Shown piece after piece: positions 9,070 through 16,291 of a DNA stretch of 30,401 nt. The notes beneath the pieces were generated by a model. It was not told the origin of the DNA. It did no database searches and worked only from the letters and a program-made list of their open reading frames with translations. The position numbers were made by a program, and so were the translations under genes. The stretch covers positions 1-30,401 of the forward strand of contig CAYQTL010000062.1 of the NCBI GenBank assembly GCA_964420405.1. Reading direction: 5' to 3'. Source of the DNA: CAYQTL01 sp964420405. GTDB lineage: Bacteria; Acidobacteriota; Thermoanaerobaculia; Thermoanaerobaculales; Sulfomarinibacteraceae. How positions within the stretch are numbered: the stretch's first letter is position 1; the number at the start of each line of letters is the position of its first letter.

Positions 9070-10980
9070 TCAGCCACCAAGGAGCTCGTGGTCCGAGGTG
9101 TCCTTGAACAGCGGGATGATGTCGCGCTTGTACATCTCCCACTCGCCGGTGGTCGGGTCCATCTTGCAGTTGACGAAGCACAGCCAGTTGTCCTGGTCGA
9201 GCTTCGGGAAGTCGGCGCGGAAGTAGTAGCCGGGCCAGCGGGTCTCTTCGCGGAAGAGAAGGGTCCGCACGTGGGCCTCGGCCTGGTACATCCGGTGGAC
9301 GTTCTCCCAGCACCGCATCAGCTCGTGCAGGTCGGGGGCGCCCAGATTCGCCGAGTCCTCCTTGAGCAGGCCGAGCAGCTCGAGGCCGCGGTTCAGAAGG
9401 TGCTTGGAGGTGGTGAACTGGGAGCCGACGCCGCCCGCGTACTCGTCCATGAGCTTCTGCAGCCGCATCATGAACATCTTCGGGAGGAGGTAGTGCGGGT
9501 TGACGTCGGTCTGGGTGGTGGCGTCCTTGTGCTCGGCGAAGGTGACGAGCGGCTTCAGGGTCGCGGCCTTGAGGGCCTCGATGGTGTCGTCGCCGACCTC
9601 GGGCATCGGCGGGTTCTCGTTCACCAGGTACCGGATCGCGGCCTTCCCTGCGATGCGGCCCTCGGCGTGGGAGCCGGAGGAGAACTTGTGCGACGAGGCG
9701 CCGGACGCGTCGCCGGCGCAGAACACGCCAGGAACCGTCGACATGCACTCGTACCCCCAGAAGTACTCCTCGGGGGCGAGGTCCTTCGGGCCGGACACCC
9801 AGGCGCCGGAGGCGCCGGAGTGGGAGCCGATGAAGTACGGCTCGGCGGCGGCGATCTCGGAGGACTTCTCCTCGGGCTGCGTGTTGGTCGCCGCCCACAG
9901 GATCGCCTGCGAGATCGTCATGTCGAGGAAGTCCTCCCACGCCTCGGACTCGAGCTCCTTCATCTTCTGCTTGAAGGCCTTCTCGTCCGGAGCCTGGTCG
10001 GCGATCTTCTGGATCGCCTCCTCGGTCCGCATGTAGATCGGGCCCTTGCCCTCCATCACGTCGAGCATGCCGAGCCAGTTGCGGAGGTTCGCCGGGATCG
10101 GCTTGACGTGGCCGTACGGCTTCCAGTTGTCCAGCTCGGGCCGGCGCTCGACCATGTACTCGCCGCCGAACGCGTTGGTCGCGCGGGACTTGAAGAGCAG
10201 GAACCAGGCGCCGACCGGACCGTAGGCGTCCTTGAACCGGACCGGGATGAAGCGGACCTCCTGGCAGGTCATCTCGGCGCCCGCCTGCAGCGTGAAGTAC
10301 GCCGACGAGCCCGAGTTCCAGGGCGGATACCAGGCGCGGCCGGCGCCCTCGCCGGAGGAGCGCGGCTTGAACACGTGGACCGCACCGCCCATGGCGACCA
10401 TCATCGCGCGAGCCTTGAAGATGTAGAACTTGTTCTCGCGGACGGAGAAACCGTACGCGCCCTTGCAGGTGTCGCCCTCCATGACCGGGCCGACGATGAA
10501 CACGCGCTCGTAGATGTTGTCGGTGCCGAGGTGGTTCTTTGCCGCCTCGGCGACGACGACCTTGTACGACTCACCGTTGATCATCAGCTGCCAGCGGCCC
10601 TCGTGGACGTAGCCGCCGTCGTCGTCCTTCCAGATCGGAAGGCCCCACTGCTCGAACAGGTGGACCGACGAGTCCACGTGGCGGGCGATGTTGGCGACGA
10701 GGTCGTCGCGGGCGACGCCCATGAGGTCGTTGCGGACGTAGTCGACGTAGTTCTTGACGGTGTTCTGCCCGTCCTTCAGGCCGACGTACTGGTTGATCGC
10801 CGACAGGCCCATCGCCACCGCGCCGGAGCGGTCGACGGCGGCCTTGTCGACGAGGGTGACCTTCAGGTTGTGCTTCTTGGCCCAGTGGGCCGCCTCGACC
10901 GCGGCGCCGCACGCGGCCATGCCGCCGCCGAGAATGAGAAAGTCGGTCTCGACCTGGACGGTTTCAAACGTATCCAACAT
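9070..10980 (-). CDS. aprA: Adenylylsulfate (APS) reductase alpha subunit
   Basis: FAD subunit of cytoplasmic APS reductase: APS + 2 electrons to sulfite + AMP (reversible). The 636-residue protein belongs to the fumarate reductase/succinate dehydrogenase flavoprotein superfamily. The FAD motif ILGGGMAACGAAVEAAHWA is at residues 16-34. Substrate-site segments typical of AprA are visible: RWQLMINGESYK, PPWNSGSSAYFTLQAGAEM, RFIPVRFKDAYGPVGAWFLLF and GSHSGASGAWVSGP, the last preceding the flavin-contact region CAGDASGASSHKFSSGSHAEGR. ATG 10980 follows a GGGGGG-containing ribosome site that overlaps the aprB stop; the gap to aprB is 11 nt. The Apr/Qmo/Sat linkage argues for the reductive direction, although sequence alone does not exclude oxidation. 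Confidence 0.97.
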   Translation of the reverse strand: MLDTFETVQVETDFLILGGGMAACGAAVEAAHWAKKHNLKVTLVDKAAVDRSGAVAMGLSAINQYVGLKDGQNTVKNYVDYVRNDLMGVARDDLVANIARHVDSSVHLFEQWGLPIWKDDDGGYVHEGRWQLMINGESYKVVVAEAAKNHLGTDNIYERVFIVGPVMEGDTCKGAYGFSVRENKFYIFKARAMMVAMGGAVHVFKPRSSGEGAGRAWYPPWNSGSSAYFTLQAGAEMTCQEVRFIPVRFKDAYGPVGAWFLLFKSRATNAFGGEYMVERRPELDNWKPYGHVKPIPANLRNWLGMLDVMEGKGPIYMRTEEAIQKIADQAPDEKAFKQKMKELESEAWEDFLDMTISQAILWAATNTQPEEKSSEIAAAEPYFIGSHSGASGAWVSGPKDLAPEEYFWGYECMSTVPGVFCAGDASGASSHKFSSGSHAEGRIAGKAAIRYLVNENPPMPEVGDDTIEALKAATLKPLVTFAEHKDATTQTDVNPHYLLPKMFMMRLQKLMDEYAGGVGSQFTTSKHLLNRGLELLGLLKEDSANLGAPDLHELMRCWENVHRMYQAEAHVRTLLFREETRWPGYYFRADFPKLDQDNWLCFVNCKMDPTTGEWEMYKRDIIPLFKDTSDHELLGG

Positions 10981-10991
10981 GATGCACCCCC

Positions 10992-11426
10992 CTACTTGGT
11001 CCAGACGGCGTCCAGGCCGAGCGAAGCGGGCTCGGTGAACAGGACCGGGCTGTCGAGGTCGGGATCGGTGTCGAACCCGCCGTTCGGCACCGCGCTGCCC
11101 TCGGGAGTGCTGCGGATCGGGAACTTGAACCGCTTCACCTTGCCGTTGCGGAACTTGACCGTCCACATGATGGAGTCGGTGGAGCGCAGTGGCACCACCG
11201 AGGCGCCCATCGGGACGAAGTCGGCGTAGCCGCGGACGTCGACCGCCTGCGTCGGGCAGATCTTGACGCAGTTGTAGCACTCCCAGCACATCTCCGGCTC
11301 GCGGTTGTACGCCTTCATGAGCTCCTTGTTGAGCACCATGAGGTCGTTCGGACAGATGTACTGGCAGGCGGTCTTGTCGAGCGCCTTGCATCCGTCGCAC
11401 TTCTCGGGGTTGACGAAACTCGGCAT
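10992..11426 (-). CDS. aprB: Adenylylsulfate (APS) reductase beta subunit
   Basis: Iron-sulfur subunit that delivers electrons to the FAD of AprA. The 144-residue protein carries eight Cys in a ferredoxin-like domain: Cys 10, 13, 21 and 25 (KCDGCKALDKTACQYIC) and Cys 47, 50, 53 and 57 (CWECYNCVKICP), enough for two [4Fe-4S] clusters. The extended loop between Cys 13 and Cys 21 is characteristic of AprB. The C-terminal part (WTVKFRNGKVKRFKFPIR onward) forms the sheet and tail that wraps round AprA in known structures. ATG 11426 has a very strong AAGGAGG ribosome site, in keeping with the abundance of APS reductase in sulfate reducers; longer in-frame starts lack this. It is the first gene of the operon. 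Confidence 0.97.
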   Translation of the reverse strand: MPSFVNPEKCDGCKALDKTACQYICPNDLMVLNKELMKAYNREPEMCWECYNCVKICPTQAVDVRGYADFVPMGASVVPLRSTDSIMWTVKFRNGKVKRFKFPIRSTPEGSAVPNGGFDTDPDLDSPVLFTEPASLGLDAVWTK

Positions 11427-11509
11427 GAACAATCCTCCTTTCGGATTTCGGTCTCGCCGTTCCGGCGATGCCGCGCACCTCGTCGGTCGTGTCGCAACGA
11501 AGCAAGACA

Positions 11510-11525
11510 TGTGCCCAGTTTCACA
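11510..11525. promoter_or_regulatory. CRP/FNR-family-like dyad 1 upstream of aprB
   Basis: The plus-strand sequence TGTGC-N6-TCACA (minus strand TGTGA-N6-GCACA) matches the CRP-type palindrome TGTGA-N6-TCACA at 9 of 10 positions. It lies about 85 nt upstream of the aprB start. Relative to the candidate aprB -10 at 11562-11567 it would be downstream of the transcription start, which fits a repressor better than an activator unless another promoter is used. Confidence 0.4.
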
Positions 11526-11561
11526 AGTTCCCGCGTGTGCCGGCAGATGGAGGCGGAAACG

Positions 11562-11592
11562 ATTCTAGAACAGTATCTTAGAACGTTGTCAG
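11562..11592 (-). promoter_or_regulatory. aprB: Candidate promoter of the apr-qmo-sat operon
   Basis: On the minus strand CTGACA (11592-11587; 5 of 6 to TTGACA) is followed by TCTAGA after 17 nt, with a TG one base upstream of it, or by TAGAAT (11567-11562; 5 of 6 to TATAAT) after 19 nt. The sequence TAGAATCGTTTC recurs exactly at the candidate promoter of the gene starting at 24315. The region is a local AT-richer island in very GC-rich DNA. The implied 5' leader is about 130 nt. No transcript data, so moderate to low confidence. Confidence 0.4.
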
Positions 11593-11755
11593 GGTGCCTG
11601 GCCGGGATCCGCCCGGGGAACGGAATTGAATCTACGTCGCAATAGGAACTCGGAATCTGAGCCTCGGTCTGCGGGAGGGCGACGCCTTCTTCGGGGCTAA
11701 GTCGTCCGAGGAGAACCGATTGGCGGAGGGGGGTCGGGCGACGGTTCAGGAGGCT

Positions 11756-11771
11756 TGTGAAGAGTTTCACT
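11756..11771. promoter_or_regulatory. CRP/FNR-family-like dyad 2 in the aprB-adk divergent region
   Basis: TGTGA-N6-TCACT matches the CRP-type palindrome at 9 of 10 positions. Its centre lies 246 bp from dyad 1 and about 340 bp upstream of aprB. The same CTTGTGA half-site occurs in both dyads, in opposite orientation. Confidence 0.4.
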
Positions 11772-11814
11772 TGTAGCAAATGAAGAAACTTCCGACCCCG
11801 GACGCCCGAGTTGC

Positions 11815-11907
11815 GTTACCCGGACGTTACGGACTCGAACCGTCGCTCTGGAAGATGCCGGATTCACGCAACTTGCCGTCGTGGAGCGACGGTTACCCCG
11901 GTGTAAC
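11815..11907. promoter_or_regulatory. Cluster of inverted repeats in the aprB-adk intergenic region
   Basis: Three overlapping structures are visible. GTTACCCGG (11815-11823) recurs as GTTACCCCGG within the near-palindrome GTTACCCCGGTGTAAC (11892-11907). An 11-bp inverted repeat AACCGTCGCTC (11838-11848) pairs with 11884-11894, leaving a 35-nt loop, and extends by two wobble pairs. Inside that loop CCGTCG/CGACGG (11877-11893) can form a competing hairpin. These could be operators or alternative RNA structures in an adk leader. The remainder of 11427-12256 holds no gene I can support. Confidence 0.35.
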
Positions 11908-12088
11908 AGGGCGGGCGGGCGTCCGGAAAGATACCCATCGGAGACCGCGGGGATCGATCCCGCGCCGTCCGCCGGCGTGGTCCAGCCAGTGGTCGACGGG
12001 CCCGGAACCAGTCATCCCGGCCAGCTCGCGACGGCCGTCGGCCGGTAGACGTCGCGAGCCGGCGGAGGCGGCGCGAGGCGCCCACCTG

Positions 12089-12094
12089 TACCCT
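12089..12094 (+). promoter_or_regulatory. adk: Possible -10 element of adk
   Basis: TGTACCCT contains a TACCCT hexamer, the same -10-like form seen before the genes at 23235 (minus) and 27828. No -35 match is evident 16-18 nt upstream. The leader to the adk ATG would be about 155 nt. Confidence 0.25.
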
Positions 12095-12256
12095 CGACAA
12101 TCTGGCTGCCGTGGCACCGATGGTGCATGATCGCGGGTCTCCGCGGACGCCGCGGGGCTACGACGCCGGGGCGGGGGGTCGTGACAGTCGCGTCGGGGGC
12201 GAGCGCGAGCGGCCGCCCGGCCCGCACCGACATCGCAGCGCGAAGGAGGAGGGACG

Positions 12257-12910
12257 ATGCGAGTGATTCTGCTGGGACCGCCGGGAGCGGGCAAGGGGAC
12301 GCAGGCCGCCTACATCTGCGAGAGGTTCACGATCCCGCAGATCTCGACCGGGGACATGCTGCGCGCGGCGGTCGCCGCCGGAACCGAGCTCGGGCGTCGG
12401 GCGAAGGCGATCATGGACGCCGGCGAGCTGGTCTCCGACGACATCATCATCGGCCTGGTGCTGGACAGGATCGCCGAGCCGGACTGCGCCGAGGGCTTCC
12501 TGTTCGACGGCTTCCCTCGGACCCTGCCGCAGGCCGAGGCGATGCGGGAGGCGGGCGTGACGATCGACGCGGTGGTCGAGATCGTGGTGCCGGACGACGA
12601 GATCGTGCGCCGCATGTCGGGCCGCCGGGTCCATCCCGGCTCGGGCCGGACCTACCACCTGGTGTTCAACCCGCCGGAGCGCGACGAGCTCGACGACGTG
12701 ACGGGCGAGCCGCTCGTCCAGCGCGACGACGACCGCGAGGAGGTGGTCCGCAACCGGCTCGCCACCTACCACGCCCAGACGGAGGTGCTGTCGAGGTACT
12801 ACGCGGAGCTGGAGGGCTCCGACGCGCCGGAGCTCGTGCGCGTCGACGGCACGCGCTCGATCGAGCAGGTACGAGACGACATCCTGCACCGGCTCGAGAC
12901 GATCGGATAA
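12257..12910 (+). CDS. adk: Adenylate kinase
   Basis: Catalyses ATP + AMP to 2 ADP in the cytoplasm. The 217-residue protein has the P-loop GPPGAGKGT (residues 7-15), the AMP-binding block ISTGDMLR (29-36), FLFDGFPRTLPQA (81-93) and a long-form LID (about 121-158: GRRVHPGSGRTYHLVFNPP then LVQRDDD) without the four zinc Cys of Gram-positive-type LIDs. ATG 12257 has a strong AAGGAGGAGGG site. The gene is divergent from the apr-qmo-sat operon, sharing its 830-bp control region. Since APS reductase releases AMP, adenylate kinase is needed to recycle it, so the placement makes metabolic sense; it is usually found beside secY in ribosomal-protein operons, which are absent here. Confidence 0.97.
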   Translation: MRVILLGPPGAGKGTQAAYICERFTIPQISTGDMLRAAVAAGTELGRRAKAIMDAGELVSDDIIIGLVLDRIAEPDCAEGFLFDGFPRTLPQAEAMREAGVTIDAVVEIVVPDDEIVRRMSGRRVHPGSGRTYHLVFNPPERDELDDVTGEPLVQRDDDREEVVRNRLATYHAQTEVLSRYYAELEGSDAPELVRVDGTRSIEQVRDDILHRLETIG

Positions 12911-13028
12911 CCCGCCGCGCTGCAGCGCGCGGCCGGGCTTCGGCACCGGCCGGGCCGGCCCGGGTGCGTCGCCGTCGCCGGTGCGACATCCGGCCGGAGC
13001 CCGGGGCGGTGGACGCCGACCTCGCCGG

Positions 13029-13050
13029 GGGCCGCCCCGACGGGCGGTCC
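13029..13050. terminator. Hairpin between convergent adk and DUF255 genes
   Basis: CCGCCC (13032-13037) pairs with GGGCGG (13042-13047) across a CGAC loop and extends by two G-C pairs and one G-T pair. A perfect 14-bp palindrome (12950-12963) lies between it and adk. Neither has a T-run, so they are only possible bidirectional terminators. Confidence 0.35.
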
Positions 13051-13052
13051 GC

Positions 13053-15188
13053 TCACCGGGAGGTGGTCGTCTCCGCGGCTCGTAGCGTGTCGCGCAGGGT
13101 GGCCGGGTCCGTGACCGGCAGCTCGCAGCGGAAGCCGCGACAGACGTACGCCGCGGGGGCGCCCCCGATCCGCTCGAAGGCGGCGGCGAACGGCGCCGCC
13201 GCGATGACGGCCGCGCGCCCCTCGTCGTCCGAGGGCACCAGCAGCAACGACGCGTGCCGGGGGGCGAGGTCCCGCACCACGGTGAGCAGATCCGCGGCGG
13301 CCGGCTCGTCTCGGCCGCCGACGATCACGATCTCCATGGAGGGACCTTCCGCGCGGCGGGCCGCCGACAGCAGCTGGGTGTGGCCGGAGGGCATCCTCGC
13401 CACGTCGCCGGCGAACGCGGCGACGGTCGCGGCGGCACGACGCTCGAGATCGGCCCGTCCCGTCAGTCGGGCGAGGCGGACGAGCACCGTCGCGGCGACG
13501 CCGTTGCCGGACGGGATCGCGCCGTCGGTGGCGTCCTTCATGCGCACCAGCAGGTCGCCGGCGCCGGCGCCGGCGGGGTGGAAGCCTCCCCGGTCGGCGT
13601 CCCAGTACCTGGTCAGCGCGGCGTCCGTGAGCTCGATCGCGGCCGTGAGCCAGCGGGGCTCGAGGGTTGCCTCGTACAGCTCGAGGGCGCCCCATGCGCA
13701 GAACGCGTGATCGTCCAGCATCGCAGGCACGGCGGCGTGTCCGTCGCGCCAGCGGTGCAGCAGACGGCCGTTGTCGTCGCGCAGGTGTGCCAGCACGAAG
13801 TCCATGGCCCCGGCCGCCGCGTCCACCAGCTTCGCGTCGCCGAGGAGATGGCCGGCGCGGGCCAGGGCGGCGACCATGAGCCCGTTCCAGTCGGCGAGGA
13901 TCGTGTCGTCGAGCAGCGGTCGAACGCGCTGCGCGCGAGCTTCCAGGAGGCGGGAACGGATCGACTCGAGGGTGGTGGCCAGCGCGGCCGGCTCGACCTC
14001 GAGGTCGGCCGCGATCTCGGCGAGGGGCCGGGCCTGGTGGAGGACGTTCGCTCCGGTCCGCCGGCCGGTGGACTCGTCCGCGAAGTTCCCCTCGGCGGTC
14101 ACGTTCCACAGCCGTGCGGCGAGGGAGCCGTTCTCCGGCCCGAGCGCCCGGTCCAGCTCGGGTCGCGTCCAGACGTAGAAGCGCCCTTCCTCGCCCTCCG
14201 AGTCGGCGTCCTCGGCCGAGTAGAACGCGCCGCCGGGCGCCGTCAGGTCGCGATCCACGTACTCGGCCACCTGACGGACGGTGTCGCCGTGGCGTGCGTG
14301 GCCGGTGGCGTCCGCCGCCTCCGCCGCCGCGAGCACGTGCATCGCCTGGTCGTACAGCATCTTCTCGAAATGGGGCAGGAGCCACTCCCGGTCGGTGGAG
14401 TACCGGTGGAAGCCGAACCCCAGCTGGTCGAAGATCCCTCCGCGGCGCATGGCGTCCAGGGTGTGCTCGACCATCTCGGGCAGACGGTCGTCGTCGGAGC
14501 GGCGCCACTCCTCGAGCAGGAACAGCAGGGTGTGGGGGGACGGGAACTTCGGTGCCGATCCGAACCCGCCGTGGACCTCGTCGTAGCGCGACCGGAGTCC
14601 GCGGACGGCGGCCTCGGCGGCGGCTGTCGCGTCCAGCTGACCGCGCGCGTCGCGCTGCGCCATGGTCTCGAGATGGCCGACGATCTGGCCGGCCGACTCG
14701 AGCAGCCGGTCCCGTTCGTCCGCCCACAGCCTCGCGACCTGGGGGATGAGGTCGACCATCCCGGCGCGGCCGAAGCGGCTGTCCCTGGGGATGTAGGTGG
14801 CGGCGAAGAACGGCCGCCGGTCCGGGGTCATCATGATGGTCAGCGGCCAGCCGCCGCTGCCCGTCAGCATCTGGCACACAGTCATGTACAGCTGGTCGAC
14901 GTCGGGACGCTCCTCGCGGTCCACCTTGACGTTGACGAAGGTCTCGTTGAGCAGCGTCGCCACCACGGGGTCCTCGAACGACTCGTGCTCCATGACGTGG
15001 CACCAGTGGCAGGTGGAGTACCCGATCGAGAGGAATACCGGTCGATCGAGGCGGCGGGCCGTCGCGAACGCCTCCTCCCCCCAGGGGTACCAGTCCACCG
15101 GGTTGTCGGCGTGCTGGAGCAGGTAGGGGCTGTGCTCGGCGGCCAGCCGGTTCCGGCGAGGCTCGGAGGGGCGATGGCTGTCGGTCAT
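13053..15188 (-). CDS. DUF255 / YyaL-type thioredoxin-fold protein
   Basis: A 711-residue protein of the widespread SSP411/YyaL family. The N-terminal DUF255 thioredoxin-like domain (about 1-180) carries NRLAAEHSPYLLQHADNPVDW, the redox-like motif STCHWCHVMEHESFED (Cys 60, Cys 63) and VNVKVDREERPDVDQLYM. The rest is probably an alpha/alpha toroid like glycan epimerases and glucosidases (FDQLGFGFHRYSTDREWLLPHFEKMLYDQA). No signal peptide is seen, so it is likely cytoplasmic. The biochemical role of the family is not established. ATG 15188 with GGGAGG 8 nt upstream was chosen over upstream in-frame codons, which extend into the promoter region of nfnA. Divergent from nfnAB, convergent with adk. 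Confidence 0.9.
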   Translation of the reverse strand: MTDSHRPSEPRRNRLAAEHSPYLLQHADNPVDWYPWGEEAFATARRLDRPVFLSIGYSTCHWCHVMEHESFEDPVVATLLNETFVNVKVDREERPDVDQLYMTVCQMLTGSGGWPLTIMMTPDRRPFFAATYIPRDSRFGRAGMVDLIPQVARLWADERDRLLESAGQIVGHLETMAQRDARGQLDATAAAEAAVRGLRSRYDEVHGGFGSAPKFPSPHTLLFLLEEWRRSDDDRLPEMVEHTLDAMRRGGIFDQLGFGFHRYSTDREWLLPHFEKMLYDQAMHVLAAAEAADATGHARHGDTVRQVAEYVDRDLTAPGGAFYSAEDADSEGEEGRFYVWTRPELDRALGPENGSLAARLWNVTAEGNFADESTGRRTGANVLHQARPLAEIAADLEVEPAALATTLESIRSRLLEARAQRVRPLLDDTILADWNGLMVAALARAGHLLGDAKLVDAAAGAMDFVLAHLRDDNGRLLHRWRDGHAAVPAMLDDHAFCAWGALELYEATLEPRWLTAAIELTDAALTRYWDADRGGFHPAGAGAGDLLVRMKDATDGAIPSGNGVAATVLVRLARLTGRADLERRAAATVAAFAGDVARMPSGHTQLLSAARRAEGPSMEIVIVGGRDEPAAADLLTVVRDLAPRHASLLLVPSDDEGRAAVIAAAPFAAAFERIGGAPAAYVCRGFRCELPVTDPATLRDTLRAAETTTSR

Positions 15189-15332
15189 GGCGGAGCCTCC
15201 CAGCGAGGTCAGCAGCGTCACGGCGGCGACGGTGGTCCGGGCGATCACGCGCGCGGTGCAACGGGGTGCGGCGGAGACCCATTCCGCGATGGCGCCTGGG
15301 AGGTCCCACGAGGGCGGGCGACAGTTGAGACA

Positions 15333-15348
15333 ACGGATCGATATCCGT
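15333..15348. promoter_or_regulatory. Operator-like dyad between the DUF255 gene and nfnA
   Basis: ACGGAT-CGAT-ATCCGT is a 6-bp inverted repeat with a 4-nt centre, 7 nt upstream of the candidate nfnA -35. A looser pair GTGGTT (15348-15353) and AACCAC (15366-15371) overlaps the promoter. Position suggests a regulator site, but no regulator can be named. Confidence 0.4.
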
Positions 15349-15355
15349 GGTTCTC

Positions 15356-15384
15356 TTGTCGATATAACCACCGGGTTGTAGAGT
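15356..15384 (+). promoter_or_regulatory. nfnA: Candidate nfnAB promoter
   Basis: TTGTCG (15356-15361) and TAGAGT (15379-15384) are 17 nt apart; each matches the sigma-70 consensus at 4 of 6 positions. Transcription would begin near 15391, giving a leader of about 43 nt with a GGGAGGG ribosome site. The segment is AT-richer than its surroundings. Confidence 0.45.
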
Positions 15385-15433
15385 GTGCGGAGCGGTTCGC
15401 CGGCCGATCGGCGAGACCGCGGGGAGGGCGAGC

Positions 15434-16291
15434 GTGGCTGAGATCGTCACCGTCGAAGAGATCGCGCCGGCGTTCAAGCGATACGTCGTGCGGGCGCCGC
15501 TGATCGCGCGCAAGCACCGCGCCGGCCAGTTCGTGATCGTGCTGCTGCACGAGCACGGCGAGCGGATTCCGCTGACCATCGCAGGCTCCGACGCGGACGC
15601 GGGCACCATCACCCTGGTGGTGCAGGAGGTCGGCAAGTCGACGATGGAGATGGGGCTGCTCGGGCCGGGGACCTCGATCGAGGTCGTCGGGCCACTGGGA
15701 TCGCCGACCCACGTCGAGAAGCTCGGCACCTGCGTGTGCGTCGGTGGCGGCGCCGGCATCGCGCCGCTGCTCCCGATCGCGAAAGCGCTGCAGGAGGCAG
15801 GCAACCGGGTGGTGTCGATCCTCGGTGGCCGGAGCGAGGAGCTGCTGATCCTGCGACCGGAGATGGAGGCGGTGTCCGACGAGATGCGGTACACCACCGA
15901 CGACGGCAGCTTCGGCACCAAGGGGCTCGTCACCCACGAGCTCGAGCGCTACGTCGCGGAGCAGGGGGCGCCCGACCTCGTGATCGCCATCGGACCCGCG
16001 ATCATGATGAAGGCGGTGGCGGACATGACACGTCCCCTGGAGATCCCGACGGTGGTGTCGCTGAACACCATCATGATCGACGGCACCGGGATGTGCGGCG
16101 GCTGCCGGGTGACGGTCGGCAACGAGAGCAAGTTCGTGTGCGTGGACGGCCCCGAGTTCGACGGCCACCAGGTCGACTTCGACCTGATGATGAAGCGTCA
16201 GCGCACCTACCTCGAGCAGGAGGAGATGGCGCGGCGGCGGTTCCGCGAGGAGCACGACTGCCAGGCGGTTCGCGGGGCGGAGGTGCAGTGA
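15434..16291 (+). CDS. nfnA: NADH-dependent reduced ferredoxin:NADP+ oxidoreductase subunit A
   Basis: Small subunit of the NfnAB (NfnSL) flavin-based electron-bifurcating complex, which couples NADPH oxidation to reduction of ferredoxin and NAD+, or the reverse. The 285-residue protein is ferredoxin-NADP reductase-like: an FAD-binding N-terminal half (RIPLTIAGSDAD), an NAD(H)-binding domain beginning GGGAGIAPLLPIAKAL, and a C-terminal C-x2-C-x11-C motif (MCGGCRVTVGNESKFVC) that holds the [2Fe-2S] cluster in the family. The GTG at 15434 was chosen because GGGAGGG precedes it and the homologous N-terminus (AEIVTVEEIAP) starts there; an in-frame GTG at 15383 overlaps the -10. Its TGA overlaps the nfnB ATG by 1 nt. 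Similar proteins are sometimes annotated as sulfide dehydrogenase subunits. Confidence 0.93.
   Translation: MAEIVTVEEIAPAFKRYVVRAPLIARKHRAGQFVIVLLHEHGERIPLTIAGSDADAGTITLVVQEVGKSTMEMGLLGPGTSIEVVGPLGSPTHVEKLGTCVCVGGGAGIAPLLPIAKALQEAGNRVVSILGGRSEELLILRPEMEAVSDEMRYTTDDGSFGTKGLVTHELERYVAEQGAPDLVIAIGPAIMMKAVADMTRPLEIPTVVSLNTIMIDGTGMCGGCRVTVGNESKFVCVDGPEFDGHQVDFDLMMKRQRTYLEQEEMARRRFREEHDCQAVRGAEVQ

Noticed and set aside
11821..11900. A tRNA-like element on the minus strand (GGTTCGAGTCC resembling a T-arm)
   Set aside because: The T-stem has a mismatch, the putative acceptor ends do not pair, no 7-nt anticodon loop forms and no CCA follows.
11780..12130. Plus-strand 116-codon frame in the aprB-adk spacer
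   Set aside because: No ribosome site, no recognisable motif, Arg/Pro-rich composition, and it overlaps inverted repeats better explained as regulatory.
12799..15933. A 1044-codon minus-strand frame across the DUF255 gene and nfnA
   Set aside because: Its translation is low-complexity Arg/Pro-rich and out of frame with the recognised DUF255 protein; it also crosses the nfnA promoter and coding region.
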